Notes under the pieces: model-generated | The model's input: the letters and a program-made list of their open reading frames with translations, nothing else | Database searches by the model: none | Told to the model about the DNA's origin: nothing | Made by a program: the position numbers and the translations under genes | Part shown: in pieces, positions 8,708 through 18,201 of the stretch | Position numbering within the stretch: the first letter of the stretch is position 1 | How the letters are laid out: every line of letters starts with the position of its first letter | DNA from: Lactobacillus gasseri ATCC 33323 = JCM 1131 | GTDB lineage: Bacteria; Bacillota; Bacilli; Lactobacillales; Lactobacillaceae | NCBI RefSeq assembly: GCF_000014425.1 | Contig: NC_008530.1 | Span: 248,001-312,000, forward strand | Length of the DNA stretch: 64,000 nt | Reading direction: 5' to 3'

Positions 8708-10324
8708 ATGACACCATGGTGGAAAAAAGCAGTTATTTACCAAATTTATCCTAAGTCATTTCAAGATAGTAATGGAGACGGAATTGGGGATATTCCTGGG
8801 ATTATCTCAAGACTTGAATATTTAGAAAAATTAGGAATTGATGCAATTTGGTTGTCGCCCGTTTATTTATCTCCTGGGATCGATAATGGGTATGATATTT
8901 CTGATTATCAAAAAATTGACCCACAATACGGGACAATGAAAGATATGGATAATCTAATTAAAGAGGCTAAAAAACATCATATACGGATCGTTATGGACCT
9001 TGTCGTAAACCATACTTCTGATCAACATCCTTGGTTTGTTGAAGCAAAAAAGAGCCAAGACAATCCATATCGTGATTTTTATATTTGGCGTGATCCAGTA
9101 GATGGACATGAACCAAATGATTTAAAGTCTGCTTTTTCAGGCTCAGCTTGGAAATTTGACGAAAAAACAGGACAATACTATTTGCACTTTTTTGCGGATC
9201 AACAGCCAGACTTGAATTGGAAGAATCCAGAACTAAGAAATAAAGTTTATGACATGATGAATTACTGGATTGATAAGGGGATTAGTGGCTTTAGAATGGA
9301 TGTAATCGAGTTGATTGGTAAGGATCCCGATCAAAAAATCCGTGAAAATGGTCCCATGCTTCACCCTTATTTAAAAGAAATGAATGAACATACCTTTGCT
9401 AATAAAGATATGATGACTGTAGGTGAGACTTGGAATGCAACGCCTAAAATTGCAGAAGAATATTCTGATCCAGCGCGTCATGAATTGTCGATGGTCTTTC
9501 AATTTGAAAACCAAGCTTTAGATCAAGAACCAGGAAAAGAAAAGTGGGATGTAAGGCCGCTTGATTTAGGAGAATTGAAAAAGGTCTTAATTAAGTGGCA
9601 AACAGAGATTGATTTTAACCATGCCTGGAATAGCCTTTTCTGGGAAAACCATGATATCCCACGTGTTATTTCACGTTGGGGAAACGATCAAGAGTACCGC
9701 GTTCAATGCGCTAAAATGTTTGCGATAATTTTGCACTTAATGCGTGGAACTCCTTATATTTATAATGGTGAAGAAATTGGGATGACTAACTGTCCTGTTA
9801 AGTCTATTGATGAGGTCGAAGATATTGAAAGTATCAATATGTATCATGAAAGGCTAGAGCAGGGGTATAAGAGAGCTGATCTGATTAATTCAATTAACGT
9901 TAAAGGCCGCGATAATGCAAGACGACCAATGCAGTGGTCTAATGAAGAGAATGCTGGATTTACTAGTGGAAACCCCTGGTTGAAAGTAAATCCAAATTAT
10001 CAAAAGATTAATGTTAAAGCTGCTTTAGCAGATCTAGATTCTATTTTCTATACTTATCAAAAACTGATTAAGCTTAGACATGAAAATCCTGTTGTAGTTG
10101 ATGGAGATTTTGAATTAGTTGAAAATACTGGTGATAGTGTTTTAGCATTTTGGCGTAAACTAGGAAGTGAAAAGTGGCTTATTGTTGCTAATCTATCTGG
10201 TGATAGACAAAGGTTTAACTTAGATAATGATTTCAAAGAAGTTTTGATTAGTAATTATGAAAAGCAAGATAGTTTAAAGAATATTATTCTAAAGCCATAT
10301 GAAGCTTTTGCAGTTAAGGCATAA
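8708..10324 (+). CDS. malL: Oligo-1,6-glucosidase / alpha-glucosidase (GH13_31)
   Basis: This cytoplasmic exo-glucosidase acts on isomaltose-type or alpha-1,4 malto-oligosaccharide ends. Its 538 aa begin MTPWWKKAVIYQIYPKSF, the classic start of this subfamily, with the calcium-site motif SNGDGIGDI. Catalytic residues are Asp198 (GFRMDVIEL), Glu240 (VGETW) and the Asp of ENHDIPR. It follows the transporter genes after a weak terminator and completes the pathway: imported branched or short oligosaccharides are reduced to glucose while maltose goes to the phosphorylase. Isomaltose versus maltose preference cannot be settled here. Confidence 0.92.
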   Translation: MTPWWKKAVIYQIYPKSFQDSNGDGIGDIPGIISRLEYLEKLGIDAIWLSPVYLSPGIDNGYDISDYQKIDPQYGTMKDMDNLIKEAKKHHIRIVMDLVVNHTSDQHPWFVEAKKSQDNPYRDFYIWRDPVDGHEPNDLKSAFSGSAWKFDEKTGQYYLHFFADQQPDLNWKNPELRNKVYDMMNYWIDKGISGFRMDVIELIGKDPDQKIRENGPMLHPYLKEMNEHTFANKDMMTVGETWNATPKIAEEYSDPARHELSMVFQFENQALDQEPGKEKWDVRPLDLGELKKVLIKWQTEIDFNHAWNSLFWENHDIPRVISRWGNDQEYRVQCAKMFAIILHLMRGTPYIYNGEEIGMTNCPVKSIDEVEDIESINMYHERLEQGYKRADLINSINVKGRDNARRPMQWSNEENAGFTSGNPWLKVNPNYQKINVKAALADLDSIFYTYQKLIKLRHENPVVVDGDFELVENTGDSVLAFWRKLGSEKWLIVANLSGDRQRFNLDNDFKEVLISNYEKQDSLKNIILKPYEAFAVKA

Positions 10325-10325
10325 A

Positions 10326-10365
10326 GAAAAAGTACATTGATTTCTGCAATCAATGTACTTTATTT
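10326..10365. terminator. Bidirectional terminator between malL and the HD-domain gene
   Basis: The perfect stem AAGTACATTGATT / AATCAATGTACTT with a 5-base loop is flanked by A-rich and T-rich sequence. It can end transcripts from both converging genes. Confidence 0.88.
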
Positions 10366-10370
10366 CATAG

Positions 10371-11735
10371 TTATTTCTTTTTATTTGGACGTCTTAAGTA
10401 ACGCAATGTGTTGTTTCTAATATATTTCTGAAATTCTTGATAAATTGGATCAAAAATTTGTGGCTCATCAGTTTCTTTAACCATTACTTTAGGAAAGAAG
10501 AAACGTTCATCTCCCTGAAGCGTACCATTTAAAGATTTAACGAGGGGACTTAACTCGGATAGTTCGACTAAGCTACCATCAGCTTGCATGATTTCAATCG
10601 GACTGTGGGCATTTTTACCAATAGGCTTATAAGCATCATATGGCTCATCAAATGCCGAATTAGTGGCAGTGTAGTAGTTAGGATCAAAACCTGCTTGTTT
10701 AATTAAATTCTTTAATTTTGGTAGTAAACTCTTAGTATCTTCATTAATCTTGACACTTTCAAGGGGATGACGATATAAGTAACGACTTGAAAGGTCTGAT
10801 AGAATTTGATCGCCTGAATTAGTCCATAATAAGAAATTAGTTTCCATTACGCCGTCGTCTAAATTAAGATAATCTTCAAGTGTCCAATTTCCTTTTAGAA
10901 AGGCCTCTAGTTGTGGAGTAACTTGGAGCTTACCTGCTTCATATATAATCTGCGCTCTTTCAAGTAAGTGATGCAGGATGACTTCCATTGAACGATTTAC
11001 GCGGTGAAAATAAACTTGTTGATACATCTGGTAGCGGCTAATAATATAGTCTTCAACAGCGTGGATGCCCTTATCAGTAAAGCAAATTCCATCACGGTAC
11101 GGACGAATCACTTCTAAGATTCTGGTTAAATCAAAACTACCATAAGTTACCCCAGTAAAGTAAGCATCACGAAGTAAGTAATCCATTCTGTCAGCATCTG
11201 CTTGACTAGAAATTAATTTTACAACTTGTGGGTTAGAGTAAGTCTTAGCAATTACGCTAGCTACTAATTCTGGAAAATTGGGACTAACTTGTCTTAAAGC
11301 TTGGTTTACTTCAGTACTTTTATCGGTAATAATTTGTTGACCCATTTTTTCATGGTTAGTACCAAAGAGATGCTCAAAGGTATGAGAGTATGGACCATGA
11401 CCAATATCATGAAGCAAGGCAGCACATTCTGCTAAAAGACGTTCGTTAGGATCCCATAATCCATCGCCGGGTTCTTTACTAGTATATTTTTCTTCAAAAA
11501 TATCGCAGATTCGGCGTGTTAATTCATAAACACCCAAGTTATGTTCAAAGCGGGTATGTGTTGCTCCTTGAAAAACATAGGAAGCAGGTCCTAACTGTTT
11601 AATACGGCGCAAGCGTTGAAATTCTTTTGAATTAATAATATCTAGAATGACTTTATCTTTAACATGAATATAATTGTGGACTGGATCACGCAATACTTTT
11701 TCATGATCTAGCTTTTTACTTTGAAATTTTTCCAT
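10371..11735 (-). CDS. HD-domain phosphohydrolase (YwfO family)
   Basis: This 454-aa cytoplasmic metal-dependent phosphohydrolase is related to dGTP triphosphohydrolases. The HD triad is present: His65 (TRFEHNLGV), His109-Asp110 (ALLHDIGHG) and a later Asp in ADADRMDYLLRDA. The N-terminal DPVHNYI motif is typical of the YwfO/SAMHD1-like group. The substrate cannot be deduced; family members act on dNTPs or nucleotide signals. It is transcribed alone on the minus strand against the glucosidase gene. Confidence 0.85.
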   Translation of the reverse strand: MEKFQSKKLDHEKVLRDPVHNYIHVKDKVILDIINSKEFQRLRRIKQLGPASYVFQGATHTRFEHNLGVYELTRRICDIFEEKYTSKEPGDGLWDPNERLLAECAALLHDIGHGPYSHTFEHLFGTNHEKMGQQIITDKSTEVNQALRQVSPNFPELVASVIAKTYSNPQVVKLISSQADADRMDYLLRDAYFTGVTYGSFDLTRILEVIRPYRDGICFTDKGIHAVEDYIISRYQMYQQVYFHRVNRSMEVILHHLLERAQIIYEAGKLQVTPQLEAFLKGNWTLEDYLNLDDGVMETNFLLWTNSGDQILSDLSSRYLYRHPLESVKINEDTKSLLPKLKNLIKQAGFDPNYYTATNSAFDEPYDAYKPIGKNAHSPIEIMQADGSLVELSELSPLVKSLNGTLQGDERFFFPKVMVKETDEPQIFDPIYQEFQKYIRNNTLRYLRRPNKKK

Positions 11736-11847
11736 TTTTCTTATACTATTTTCTCGGATAATAAAATAATCGGTTAACTCTTAATTAACTTGATTATAAC
11801 AATAATGCTACTGTAAGGCTATCTTAGCACGGATGAAGGTGAAAATA

Positions 11848-12270
11848 ATGAACAAAGAAGTTGAGATAAAGATTACCAGTGAAATTCATCAAGAAGATGA
11901 TTCAGCAGTTTTTGAAAGAGAAGGCTTGGGAAGCCTCGAAAAAATTGGTAATAATTGGCGATTAAAGTATAACGAAAAAAATAAGGCAGGCGACGTTGAG
12001 GTTAAACTATTAATTAAGCCCAATGAATTAGTAATGCAACGAGGAGATATTAAAGGCGATCATACATTAATGAAATTTGAACCAGGAGAGAAACAAGAAT
12101 GCAAAGTTATGGCTGCTGGTAAGCAAATGGATTTAGTATCTTTGACCAATAAATTAGATTTTTCAAAAATTTCTCCCGGAAAGATGCAACTTAAAGTTGA
12201 ATATGATCTCTTTTCTGGTCTATACTTAGTAGGTAACTATGCAATAAAGATTGAAGTAACAGATCTTTAG
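11848..12270 (+). CDS. DUF1934 protein (YwiB-like)
   Basis: This is a small cytoplasmic protein of about 140 aa with the alternating strands expected of a calycin-like beta-barrel (DUF1934). The start at 11848 is chosen because AAGGTG sits six bases upstream; the ATG at 11833 has no site. It lies just upstream of rpoE, as in many Lactobacillales, and may share its transcript. The function is unknown; the family name is a recognition from overall pattern. Confidence 0.75.
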   Translation: MNKEVEIKITSEIHQEDDSAVFEREGLGSLEKIGNNWRLKYNEKNKAGDVEVKLLIKPNELVMQRGDIKGDHTLMKFEPGEKQECKVMAAGKQMDLVSLTNKLDFSKISPGKMQLKVEYDLFSGLYLVGNYAIKIEVTDL

Positions 12271-12310
12271 CAAATTTAGATAAATTGATTACGTGAAAGG
12301 ACGTGCCACT

Positions 12311-12853
12311 GTGGGGTTAGATGATTTTAAAGGCCAAAATAAAGACGAATTGTCAATGATCGAAGTTGCTCGTGCAATTTTACAAGATAGCGGCAAGCGA
12401 ATGGCCTTTGCTGATATCGTTAACGCCGTCCAGAACTTTCTGGGTAAGAGTGACGAAGAAATTCGTGAGCGTTTGCCACAATTTTACACTGATATGAACA
12501 CTGATGGTGAATTCATTTCAATGGGTGATAATGTTTGGGCATTGCGTTCTTGGTTCCCATATGAATCTGTTGATGAAGAAGTAAACCATCCAGAAGATGA
12601 AGATGATGTGCCACGTAAGAAGCACCACAAGAAGGTTAACGCCTTTATTGGTGATTCTGACGATGACGACATTATTGACTACGATTCAGATGATCCAGAA
12701 GATGAAGATTTGGACGTTGATGACGACGACAATAATGAAGATGATTACTCAGATGATGATCTTGACGATGCTGACGACAATGAATTAGATGATGGTATCG
12801 AAGGACAATTATCAGAACTTCACCAAGATGATCTTGATGATGATGACGATTAA
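12311..12853 (+). CDS. rpoE: DNA-directed RNA polymerase delta subunit
   Basis: The delta factor of Gram-positive RNA polymerase promotes enzyme recycling and transcriptional selectivity. The N-terminal HARE-HTH domain (about residues 1-90, MGLDDFKGQNKDELSMIEVA) is followed by a disordered tail almost wholly of Asp and Glu. The GTG at 12311 is preferred over the GTG at 12293 because AAAGGA lies nine bases upstream and the protein then starts as in relatives. The length is 180 aa. It is followed by the pyrG promoter and attenuator. Confidence 0.92.
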   Translation: MGLDDFKGQNKDELSMIEVARAILQDSGKRMAFADIVNAVQNFLGKSDEEIRERLPQFYTDMNTDGEFISMGDNVWALRSWFPYESVDEEVNHPEDEDDVPRKKHHKKVNAFIGDSDDDDIIDYDSDDPEDEDLDVDDDDNNEDDYSDDDLDDADDNELDDGIEGQLSELHQDDLDDDDD

Positions 12854-12858
12854 AGTAC

Positions 12859-12943
12859 TTGACGGGAAGAGAATTTCCCTTTAGTATTTTGTATGGGCAC
12901 TCTATGTGCATTTAAGCTCCCATGAACTTGGGAGCTTTTTTTG
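12859..12943 (+). promoter_or_regulatory. pyrG promoter and CTP-sensing reiterative-transcription attenuator
   Basis: The promoter is TTGACG (12859-12864), a 17-base spacer, and TAGTAT (12882-12887); the transcript should begin GGGC at 12895. Downstream, AAGCTCCCA (12914-12922) pairs with TGGGAGCTT (12929-12937), followed by seven T: an intrinsic terminator whose 5' arm is CUCCC. This is the layout shown for Bacillus subtilis pyrG: at low CTP, polymerase stutters and adds extra G residues at the 5' end, which pair with the CUCCC arm and prevent termination. The mechanism here is inferred from sequence identity of the key elements. Confidence 0.85.
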
Positions 12944-12982
12944 ATTTTAACGAAGAATAAAAGAAAAGAGAGGAAGCACGGC

Positions 12983-14605
12983 ATGACAAAGTATATTTTT
13001 GTAACTGGTGGGGTTGTTTCATCATTAGGTAAAGGTATTTCAGCCTCAAGTTTAGGACGTTTACTTAAGAATCGTGGCTTAAAGGTTACCATGCAAAAGT
13101 TCGATCCTTACATTAACATTGACCCAGGTACAATGAATCCATATCAACACGGTGAAGTTTATGTTACTGATGATGGTACGGAAGCTGACCTTGATTTAGG
13201 TCACTACGAAAGAATTGTTGATGTTAGAACAAGTAAATATTCTAACGTGACTACAGGTAAGATTTACCAAGAAGTACTTGATAAAGAACGTCGCGGTGAC
13301 TATCATGGTGCAACTGTTCAAGTGATTCCACATATCACTGATATGATTAAGAAAAAGATCATGCGTGCTGCCTTGACGACTGATTCAGATGTAATTATTT
13401 CTGAAATTGGTGGTACAGTAGGTGATATTGAATCAACTCCATTTATGGAAGCAATTCGTCAAATGCGTCGTGAAGTTGGTGAAGAAAATGTAATGTACAT
13501 CCACTGTACTTTAGTACCTTATCTTCATGCAGCTCATGAAATGAAGACTAAGCCAACGCAACATTCAGTTGCTGAACTTAGAAGCATTGGTATTCAACCT
13601 AATATGCTTGTTTTAAGAGCAGAAAAACCAGTACCTCAAGATTTAAAGAATAAGATTTCAACTTTTACTGATGTTCCAGTAGATCGAATTATTGAGTCTA
13701 TTGATGCTCCTTCACTTTTTGATTTACCACTTGCCTTTCAAGCACAAGGGATGGACCAAAAGGTCTGTGATTTCTTACACTTAGAAAGTCCAAAGCCAGA
13801 AGCAGATATGGAAGCTTGGAAGAAGCTTGATGAGCGTGCAAAGAATTTGAAGCACGAAACTACTATTACTTTAGTAGGTAAGTATGTAGAGCTTGAAGAT
13901 GCATACATTTCAGTTACTGATGCATTACAACACGCAGGCTACTTATACGATACCAAGATTAAAGTTAATAAAGTTCAAGCAGAAGATATCACTGAAGATA
14001 ATATTGCTGAAATCATGAAAGGCTCGGACGGCTTAATTGTACCTGGTGGTTTTGGTACACGTGGTCTTGAAGGAATGATTACTTCAATTAAGTACGCTCG
14101 TGAACATGACATTCCTTTCTTAGGTATTTGTTTAGGTATGCAAATGGCAAGTGTCGAATTTGCTAGAGATGTACTTGGATTAAAAGATGCAAATAGTGCA
14201 GAAGCTGATCCAGAAACTAAGAATAATATCATTGATATCATGGCTGACAAGCGTGACGAAGAAAATATCGGTGGTACTCTTCGTTTAGGTTTATACCCAG
14301 CAACCTTAAAGAAGGGTACTAAGACTCGTGCAGCTTACGATGATCAAGATGTTATTCAAGAGAGACACCGTCACCGTTACGAATTTAACAATGATTATCG
14401 TGAAGCCTTTGAAAAGGCTGGCATGGTCTTCTCCGGCGTTTCTCCAGATAACCACTTAGTAGAAATTATTGAAATTCCAGATAAGAAGTTCTTCATTGCA
14501 GCTCAATATCATCCAGAATTTTTAAGTCGTCCGCAAAGACCAGAAGGTTTATTCAAGGCCTTTATTGGTGCAGCTAGTGGTCTTCCAGCACAACATTTTA
14601 ATTAG
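12983..14605 (+). CDS. pyrG: CTP synthase
   Basis: The enzyme makes CTP from UTP using ATP and glutamine. The 540-aa protein has the N-terminal synthetase domain ([19 protein letters not shown]-loop, [13 protein letters not shown]) and a C-terminal class I glutaminase domain with nucleophile Cys383 in GICLGMQMA and the His-Glu pair in YHPEFLSRP. The start at 12983 is set by AGAGAGG and by homology; the upstream open frame is leader. Expression is predicted to depend on CTP through the attenuator immediately upstream. Confidence 0.97.
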   Translation: MTKYIFVTGGVVSSLGKGISASSLGRLLKNRGLKVTMQKFDPYINIDPGTMNPYQHGEVYVTDDGTEADLDLGHYERIVDVRTSKYSNVTTGKIYQEVLDKERRGDYHGATVQVIPHITDMIKKKIMRAALTTDSDVIISEIGGTVGDIESTPFMEAIRQMRREVGEENVMYIHCTLVPYLHAAHEMKTKPTQHSVAELRSIGIQPNMLVLRAEKPVPQDLKNKISTFTDVPVDRIIESIDAPSLFDLPLAFQAQGMDQKVCDFLHLESPKPEADMEAWKKLDERAKNLKHETTITLVGKYVELEDAYISVTDALQHAGYLYDTKIKVNKVQAEDITEDNIAEIMKGSDGLIVPGGFGTRGLEGMITSIKYAREHDIPFLGICLGMQMASVEFARDVLGLKDANSAEADPETKNNIIDIMADKRDEENIGGTLRLGLYPATLKKGTKTRAAYDDQDVIQERHRHRYEFNNDYREAFEKAGMVFSGVSPDNHLVEIIEIPDKKFFIAAQYHPEFLSRPQRPEGLFKAFIGAASGLPAQHFN

Positions 14606-14629
14606 GCTTTTCAAAAATTAAATTTCGGT

Positions 14630-14670
14630 AACAAGAGGGCCATAATATACGGGTTCTCTTGTTTTTTTTG
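14630..14670 (+). terminator. pyrG terminator
   Basis: The stem ACAAGAG (14631-14637) / CTCTTGT (14656-14662) is followed by a long T-run and ends the pyrG transcript. Confidence 0.85.
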
Positions 14671-14738
14671 CGTTTTTCATTTAATATATTTTGTGATACA
14701 TTTGGGTATTACAAATAGAGAAAAGGATTGTTTCCCCA

Positions 14739-16004
14739 ATGAAACAGATGATTATTCATGGTGGAAAGCCCCTGAAGGGCGACGTATGGATTGGCGGTGC
14801 TAAGAATTCTACTGTAGCACTGATTCCAGCGTCAATACTTTCGCGGACTCCTGTTACCCTAGAAGGGGTTCCGCGGATTGCTGATGTAGATAATTTGATG
14901 GATCTGCTTAGTGAAATGGATGTGAAGTGTGATTTTCATGAGACGACTTTACGGATAAATCCTGATGACATTAAGCGTAGTCCCCTTCCAGCAGGTAAAA
15001 TTAAGAGTTTAAGAGCTTCTTACTACTTTATGGGTGCATTATTAGGGCGTTTTGGTAAAGCTGTGGTGGGCTTTCCAGGCGGTGATGATATTGGCCCTCG
15101 TCCTATTGATCAACACATTAAGGGTTTTGAGGCATTAGGCGCAACTGTTGAAAATGAGAACGATCAGATTATTATCACAGCGCCTAAGACTGGGCTTCGT
15201 GGTGCAAAAATTCATTTAAAGATGCCGTCTGTCGGCGCAACAATGAATATAATTATGGCTAGTGTGATGGCTAAAGGACAAACTATTATTGAAAATGCGG
15301 CTAAAGAACCAGAAATTATTGATTTAGCGACATTTTTAAATAATATGGGAGCCGTTATTCGTGGTGCTGGTACTGATGTAATTAGAATTGAAGGAGTAGA
15401 AGAGTTGAAGGCTCAAACTCCGCATACAATTATCCCTGATCGAATTGAAGCTGGAACTTATGTGGCTTTAGCTGCATGCATTGGTGACGGAATTAGAATT
15501 CATAATATTATTGAAGAACACCTTGATTCATACTTAGCGAAAGTAGAAGAAATGGGTGTAGTAATTGATGCTGATGAAGATTCACTTTATGTGTATCCAG
15601 CAGGTGACTTAAAGATGGTTCAAGTTAAAACTGACGTCTATCCAGGCTTTGCAACTGACTTGCAGCAACCAATTACCCCACTTCTTTTAACAGCTAAGAC
15701 TGGTGAAGGTGTAGTAATTGATCGGATCTATCCTAAGCGAGTAGGGCATATTCCTGAACTTCAGAAAATGGGTGCGAATATCCAGGTAGAAGATAATATT
15801 ATCTTAGTTCATCCAACTCATCATTTGCATGGTGCACATGTCAGCGCCGGTGAAATTAGAGCAGGGGCATGCTTGATGCTGGCTGGTTTAATGGCTGATG
15901 GTGAGACTATTATTTCAAACGCAGGTAATATTTTGCGTGGTTATGATAGAATTGAGCAAAAGTTGCGTCAATTAGGTGCAGAAGTATCTGTAATTGATGT
16001 TTAA
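14739..16004 (+). CDS. murA: UDP-N-acetylglucosamine 1-carboxyvinyltransferase with Cys-to-Asp active site
   Basis: The enzyme transfers enolpyruvate from PEP to UDP-GlcNAc, the first committed step of peptidoglycan synthesis. Its 421 aa contain the family landmarks GAKNSTVALIPAS (with the Lys-Asn pair) and the inside-out barrel repeats. In the active-site loop, the usual PGGCxIGxRP reads PGGDDIGPRP, so Asp116 stands where fosfomycin alkylates Cys115. This change is known from naturally fosfomycin-resistant MurA enzymes. AAAGGA lies 11 bases before the ATG; a second in-frame ATG at 14748 is possible. Firmicutes often carry two murA copies, and which one this is cannot be told here. Confidence 0.93.
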   Translation: MKQMIIHGGKPLKGDVWIGGAKNSTVALIPASILSRTPVTLEGVPRIADVDNLMDLLSEMDVKCDFHETTLRINPDDIKRSPLPAGKIKSLRASYYFMGALLGRFGKAVVGFPGGDDIGPRPIDQHIKGFEALGATVENENDQIIITAPKTGLRGAKIHLKMPSVGATMNIIMASVMAKGQTIIENAAKEPEIIDLATFLNNMGAVIRGAGTDVIRIEGVEELKAQTPHTIIPDRIEAGTYVALAACIGDGIRIHNIIEEHLDSYLAKVEEMGVVIDADEDSLYVYPAGDLKMVQVKTDVYPGFATDLQQPITPLLLTAKTGEGVVIDRIYPKRVGHIPELQKMGANIQVEDNIILVHPTHHLHGAHVSAGEIRAGACLMLAGLMADGETIISNAGNILRGYDRIEQKLRQLGAEVSVIDV

Positions 16005-16018
16005 GATTTTTGAATAAA

Positions 16019-16056
16019 GTAAAAAGGACTTGGAAAAAACTCCAAGTCCTTTTTAT
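16019..16056. terminator. Bidirectional terminator between murA and pbuX
   Basis: The 14-bp perfect stem AAAAAGGACTTGGA (16021-16034) / TCCAAGTCCTTTTT (16041-16054) serves both converging genes. Confidence 0.9.
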
Positions 16057-16079
16057 GTGGTTTTAAGAATAATTTTTAA

Positions 16080-17408
16080 TTAGTGTTGTACCTCAATTTT
16101 TTCTGGTGCAGCAGGGATATGCTGCTCTTCTAACCCAGATTTTCCTTTAAAGAGGAGATTGAGGATAGTAGCACTTAAGCTAGCTACAACAATACCATTT
16201 CCAAGGAATAACTGAATAGTTTCAGGTAGAGATTGGAAAACTTGCGGATAAACAGTAACACCTAATCCTAAACCAATTGAAATGGCTACGATTAAGATGT
16301 TGCGAGTATCGTCGAAATCAACTCGCTTGAGCATCCGCATTCCTTGGACGGCGATCATAGTGAACATTACTAGCATTGCACCGCCCAAGACAGAATCAGG
16401 AATGATAGTTACTAACGCACCAAATTTTGGTAATAAGCCCATTAACATTAAAAATCCAGATGCCCAGTAAATTGGTCGTTTAGTGGTGATGCCTGACAAT
16501 TCAAGTAAACCAACATTTTGTGAAAAAGTAGTGTATGGGAAAGTGTTGAAGACACCACCAAGAATTTGAGCTAATCCTTCAGCACGGTAGCCCTTCTTGA
16601 GATCATCACTTGAAATATCTTTATGTAGCAAGTCACCAATGGCAAAGAAAACACCAGTTGATTCAACCATTGAAACTAGTGCAATGATAATCATGGTTAA
16701 GCTAGATGACCACTCAAATTGCGGCATCCCAAAATAAAATGGTTGTGGCAGGTGGAACCAAGAAGCTTGTGCGACTGGGGTTAGTGATACCATTCCTAGC
16801 GTGCTTGCAATTAGTGTCCCAGCAATTAAGCCAACTAAAACGGCAATTGATTTAATAAAGCCCCTACCCCAAACCTGTAATGCTAGGATAATTGCGACAG
16901 TTATAAAACCAGTTAAGAGATTTTTAGGATCACCAAAGTTCTTAGCAGCAGAATTTCCACCACCAAGATTTTGAATAGAAACTGGAATTAAAGAAAGTCC
17001 GATAACTGTGATTAAACTTCCTGTTACAACTGGCGGAAAGAGTTTTTTGATTTTTGAAAAATACCCTGCTACGAGGAAGACGAAGATACCTGCGACAATA
17101 ATAGCGCCATACATCGTTCCGATAGTGAATTTTTTACCAATCATTTGAAGTGGAGCGACTGCTTGAATTGCACATCCTAAAACAACTGGCAAACCAATTC
17201 CGAAGTAACGATTACGTAAGAGTTGAAGTGCAGTGGCTAAACCACACATAAAAATATCAATTGAAACTAGGTAAGTCATTTGTGTGGAGTTAAATTTTAA
17301 GGCTGTACCAATTAAGAGCGGAACAGCGATAGCTCCAGAGTACATTGCTAATAAATGTTGCAATCCTAATAAAGCTGCTTTTTTGTGGTTAACTTGCATA
17401 TGCTTCAT
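16080..17408 (-). CDS. pbuX: Xanthine permease (NCS2 family)
   Basis: This membrane transporter takes up xanthine, by family a proton symporter. The 442-aa protein has about 12-14 hydrophobic helices and the NCS2 patterns GLQHLLAMYSGAIAVPLLIG at the N-terminus and SMVESTGVFFAIGDL in the middle. It starts immediately after the stop of xpt, with AGGAG in the last xpt codons, so both are translated from one mRNA under the guanine riboswitch upstream of xpt. Import and phosphoribosylation of xanthine are therefore coupled. Confidence 0.93.
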   Translation of the reverse strand: MKHMQVNHKKAALLGLQHLLAMYSGAIAVPLLIGTALKFNSTQMTYLVSIDIFMCGLATALQLLRNRYFGIGLPVVLGCAIQAVAPLQMIGKKFTIGTMYGAIIVAGIFVFLVAGYFSKIKKLFPPVVTGSLITVIGLSLIPVSIQNLGGGNSAAKNFGDPKNLLTGFITVAIILALQVWGRGFIKSIAVLVGLIAGTLIASTLGMVSLTPVAQASWFHLPQPFYFGMPQFEWSSSLTMIIIALVSMVESTGVFFAIGDLLHKDISSDDLKKGYRAEGLAQILGGVFNTFPYTTFSQNVGLLELSGITTKRPIYWASGFLMLMGLLPKFGALVTIIPDSVLGGAMLVMFTMIAVQGMRMLKRVDFDDTRNILIVAISIGLGLGVTVYPQVFQSLPETIQLFLGNGIVVASLSATILNLLFKGKSGLEEQHIPAAPEKIEVQH

Positions 17409-17987
17409 TTATTTTTCTCCTACAAAATGTACTTGATTATTTTCAAAATTAGAAATTCTAGCTAAGGCTTCAAGACGATAGCCATGTTCCTTAACCCAGT
17501 CGCTGCCACCTTGGAACTCTTTAGCTACCACTACGCCGACACCTGCTACAGCTGCATTTGCTTGTTTGGCGATATTAAGCATTCCCTTAACGGCTTCACC
17601 ATGTGCTAAGAAATCATCAATAATTAATAAATGATCGTCACTGCTTAAAAATTTCTTTTCTACGCAAATTTTATTATTAACCTTTTTTGTATAGGAAAAT
17701 ACATCGGCCCAGTAAACAGCGTCGTTGAGAGTGGATGGCTTTTTCTTTCTTGCGAAAACCATTGGAACGCCTAGTTGATAAGCTGCCATAATACCAGGTG
17801 CAATTCCTGAAGCTTCACAGGTAAGAACTTTAGTGATCTTTTCATTTTCAAATAAACGTTTGAATTCTTCCCCTACTTGCATCATAAGTTCCGGATCGAC
17901 TTGATGATTAAGAAAAGAATTAATCTTTAAGACGTCACCATCTAATACTTCTCCATCTTTGCGAATCCGTTCCTCAAGTAATTTCAA
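17409..17987 (-). CDS. xpt: Xanthine phosphoribosyltransferase
   Basis: This enzyme converts xanthine and PRPP to XMP for purine salvage. The 192-aa protein carries the phosphoribosyltransferase PRPP-binding loop in LLIIDDFLAHGEAVKGM and the conserved start MKLLEERIRKDGEVL. It is the first gene after a guanine-sensing riboswitch and terminator and is directly followed by the xanthine permease gene. GuaA, which would turn the resulting XMP into GMP, is encoded 1.2 kb away on the other strand. Confidence 0.95.
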   Translation of the reverse strand: MKLLEERIRKDGEVLDGDVLKINSFLNHQVDPELMMQVGEEFKRLFENEKITKVLTCEASGIAPGIMAAYQLGVPMVFARKKKPSTLNDAVYWADVFSYTKKVNNKICVEKKFLSSDDHLLIIDDFLAHGEAVKGMLNIAKQANAAVAGVGVVVAKEFQGGSDWVKEHGYRLEALARISNFENNQVHFVGEK

Positions 17988-18003
17988 TTTGTTCCTCCTG
18001 CAT

Positions 18004-18139
18004 AAAAAAGACTCCTTCTACCCGTGAATTAGGGTAAAAGAAGTCTATTGTAGTGCTACTTATGACATCGATTACCTATAGTCCAGAATTAATTGGTTCC
18101 GGGTAGAAACTGTCGACCTTATTACGACGATATATAGAT
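18004..18139 (-). promoter_or_regulatory. Guanine riboswitch with terminator, controlling xpt-pbuX
   Basis: On the minus strand the aptamer (18074-18139) has P1 ATCTATA/TATAGGT, P2 GTCG/CGAC with a GG-containing loop, the invariant J2/3 GTTTCTACC, P3 CCGGA/TCTGG with a CC-containing loop, and J3/1 GACTAT. The C in GACTAT (position 74 in the standard numbering) predicts guanine/hypoxanthine rather than adenine. The expression platform is a 15-bp terminator stem (18009-18023 with 18032-18046) and a U-run. Purine binding should favour termination. Confidence 0.93.
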
Positions 18140-18201
18140 ATTTTGATATCTAGAGTGTAGCAGAATCATTTTCCGAACACAAGGGCCTTTTTAGGGATGG
18201 A

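Noticed and set aside
12597-12911. Reading frames opposite or alongside the rpoE tail, rich in Met/Thr or His
   Set aside because: They are shadows of the Asp/Glu-rich repeat GAT/GAC/GAA codons of rpoE, without ribosome sites.
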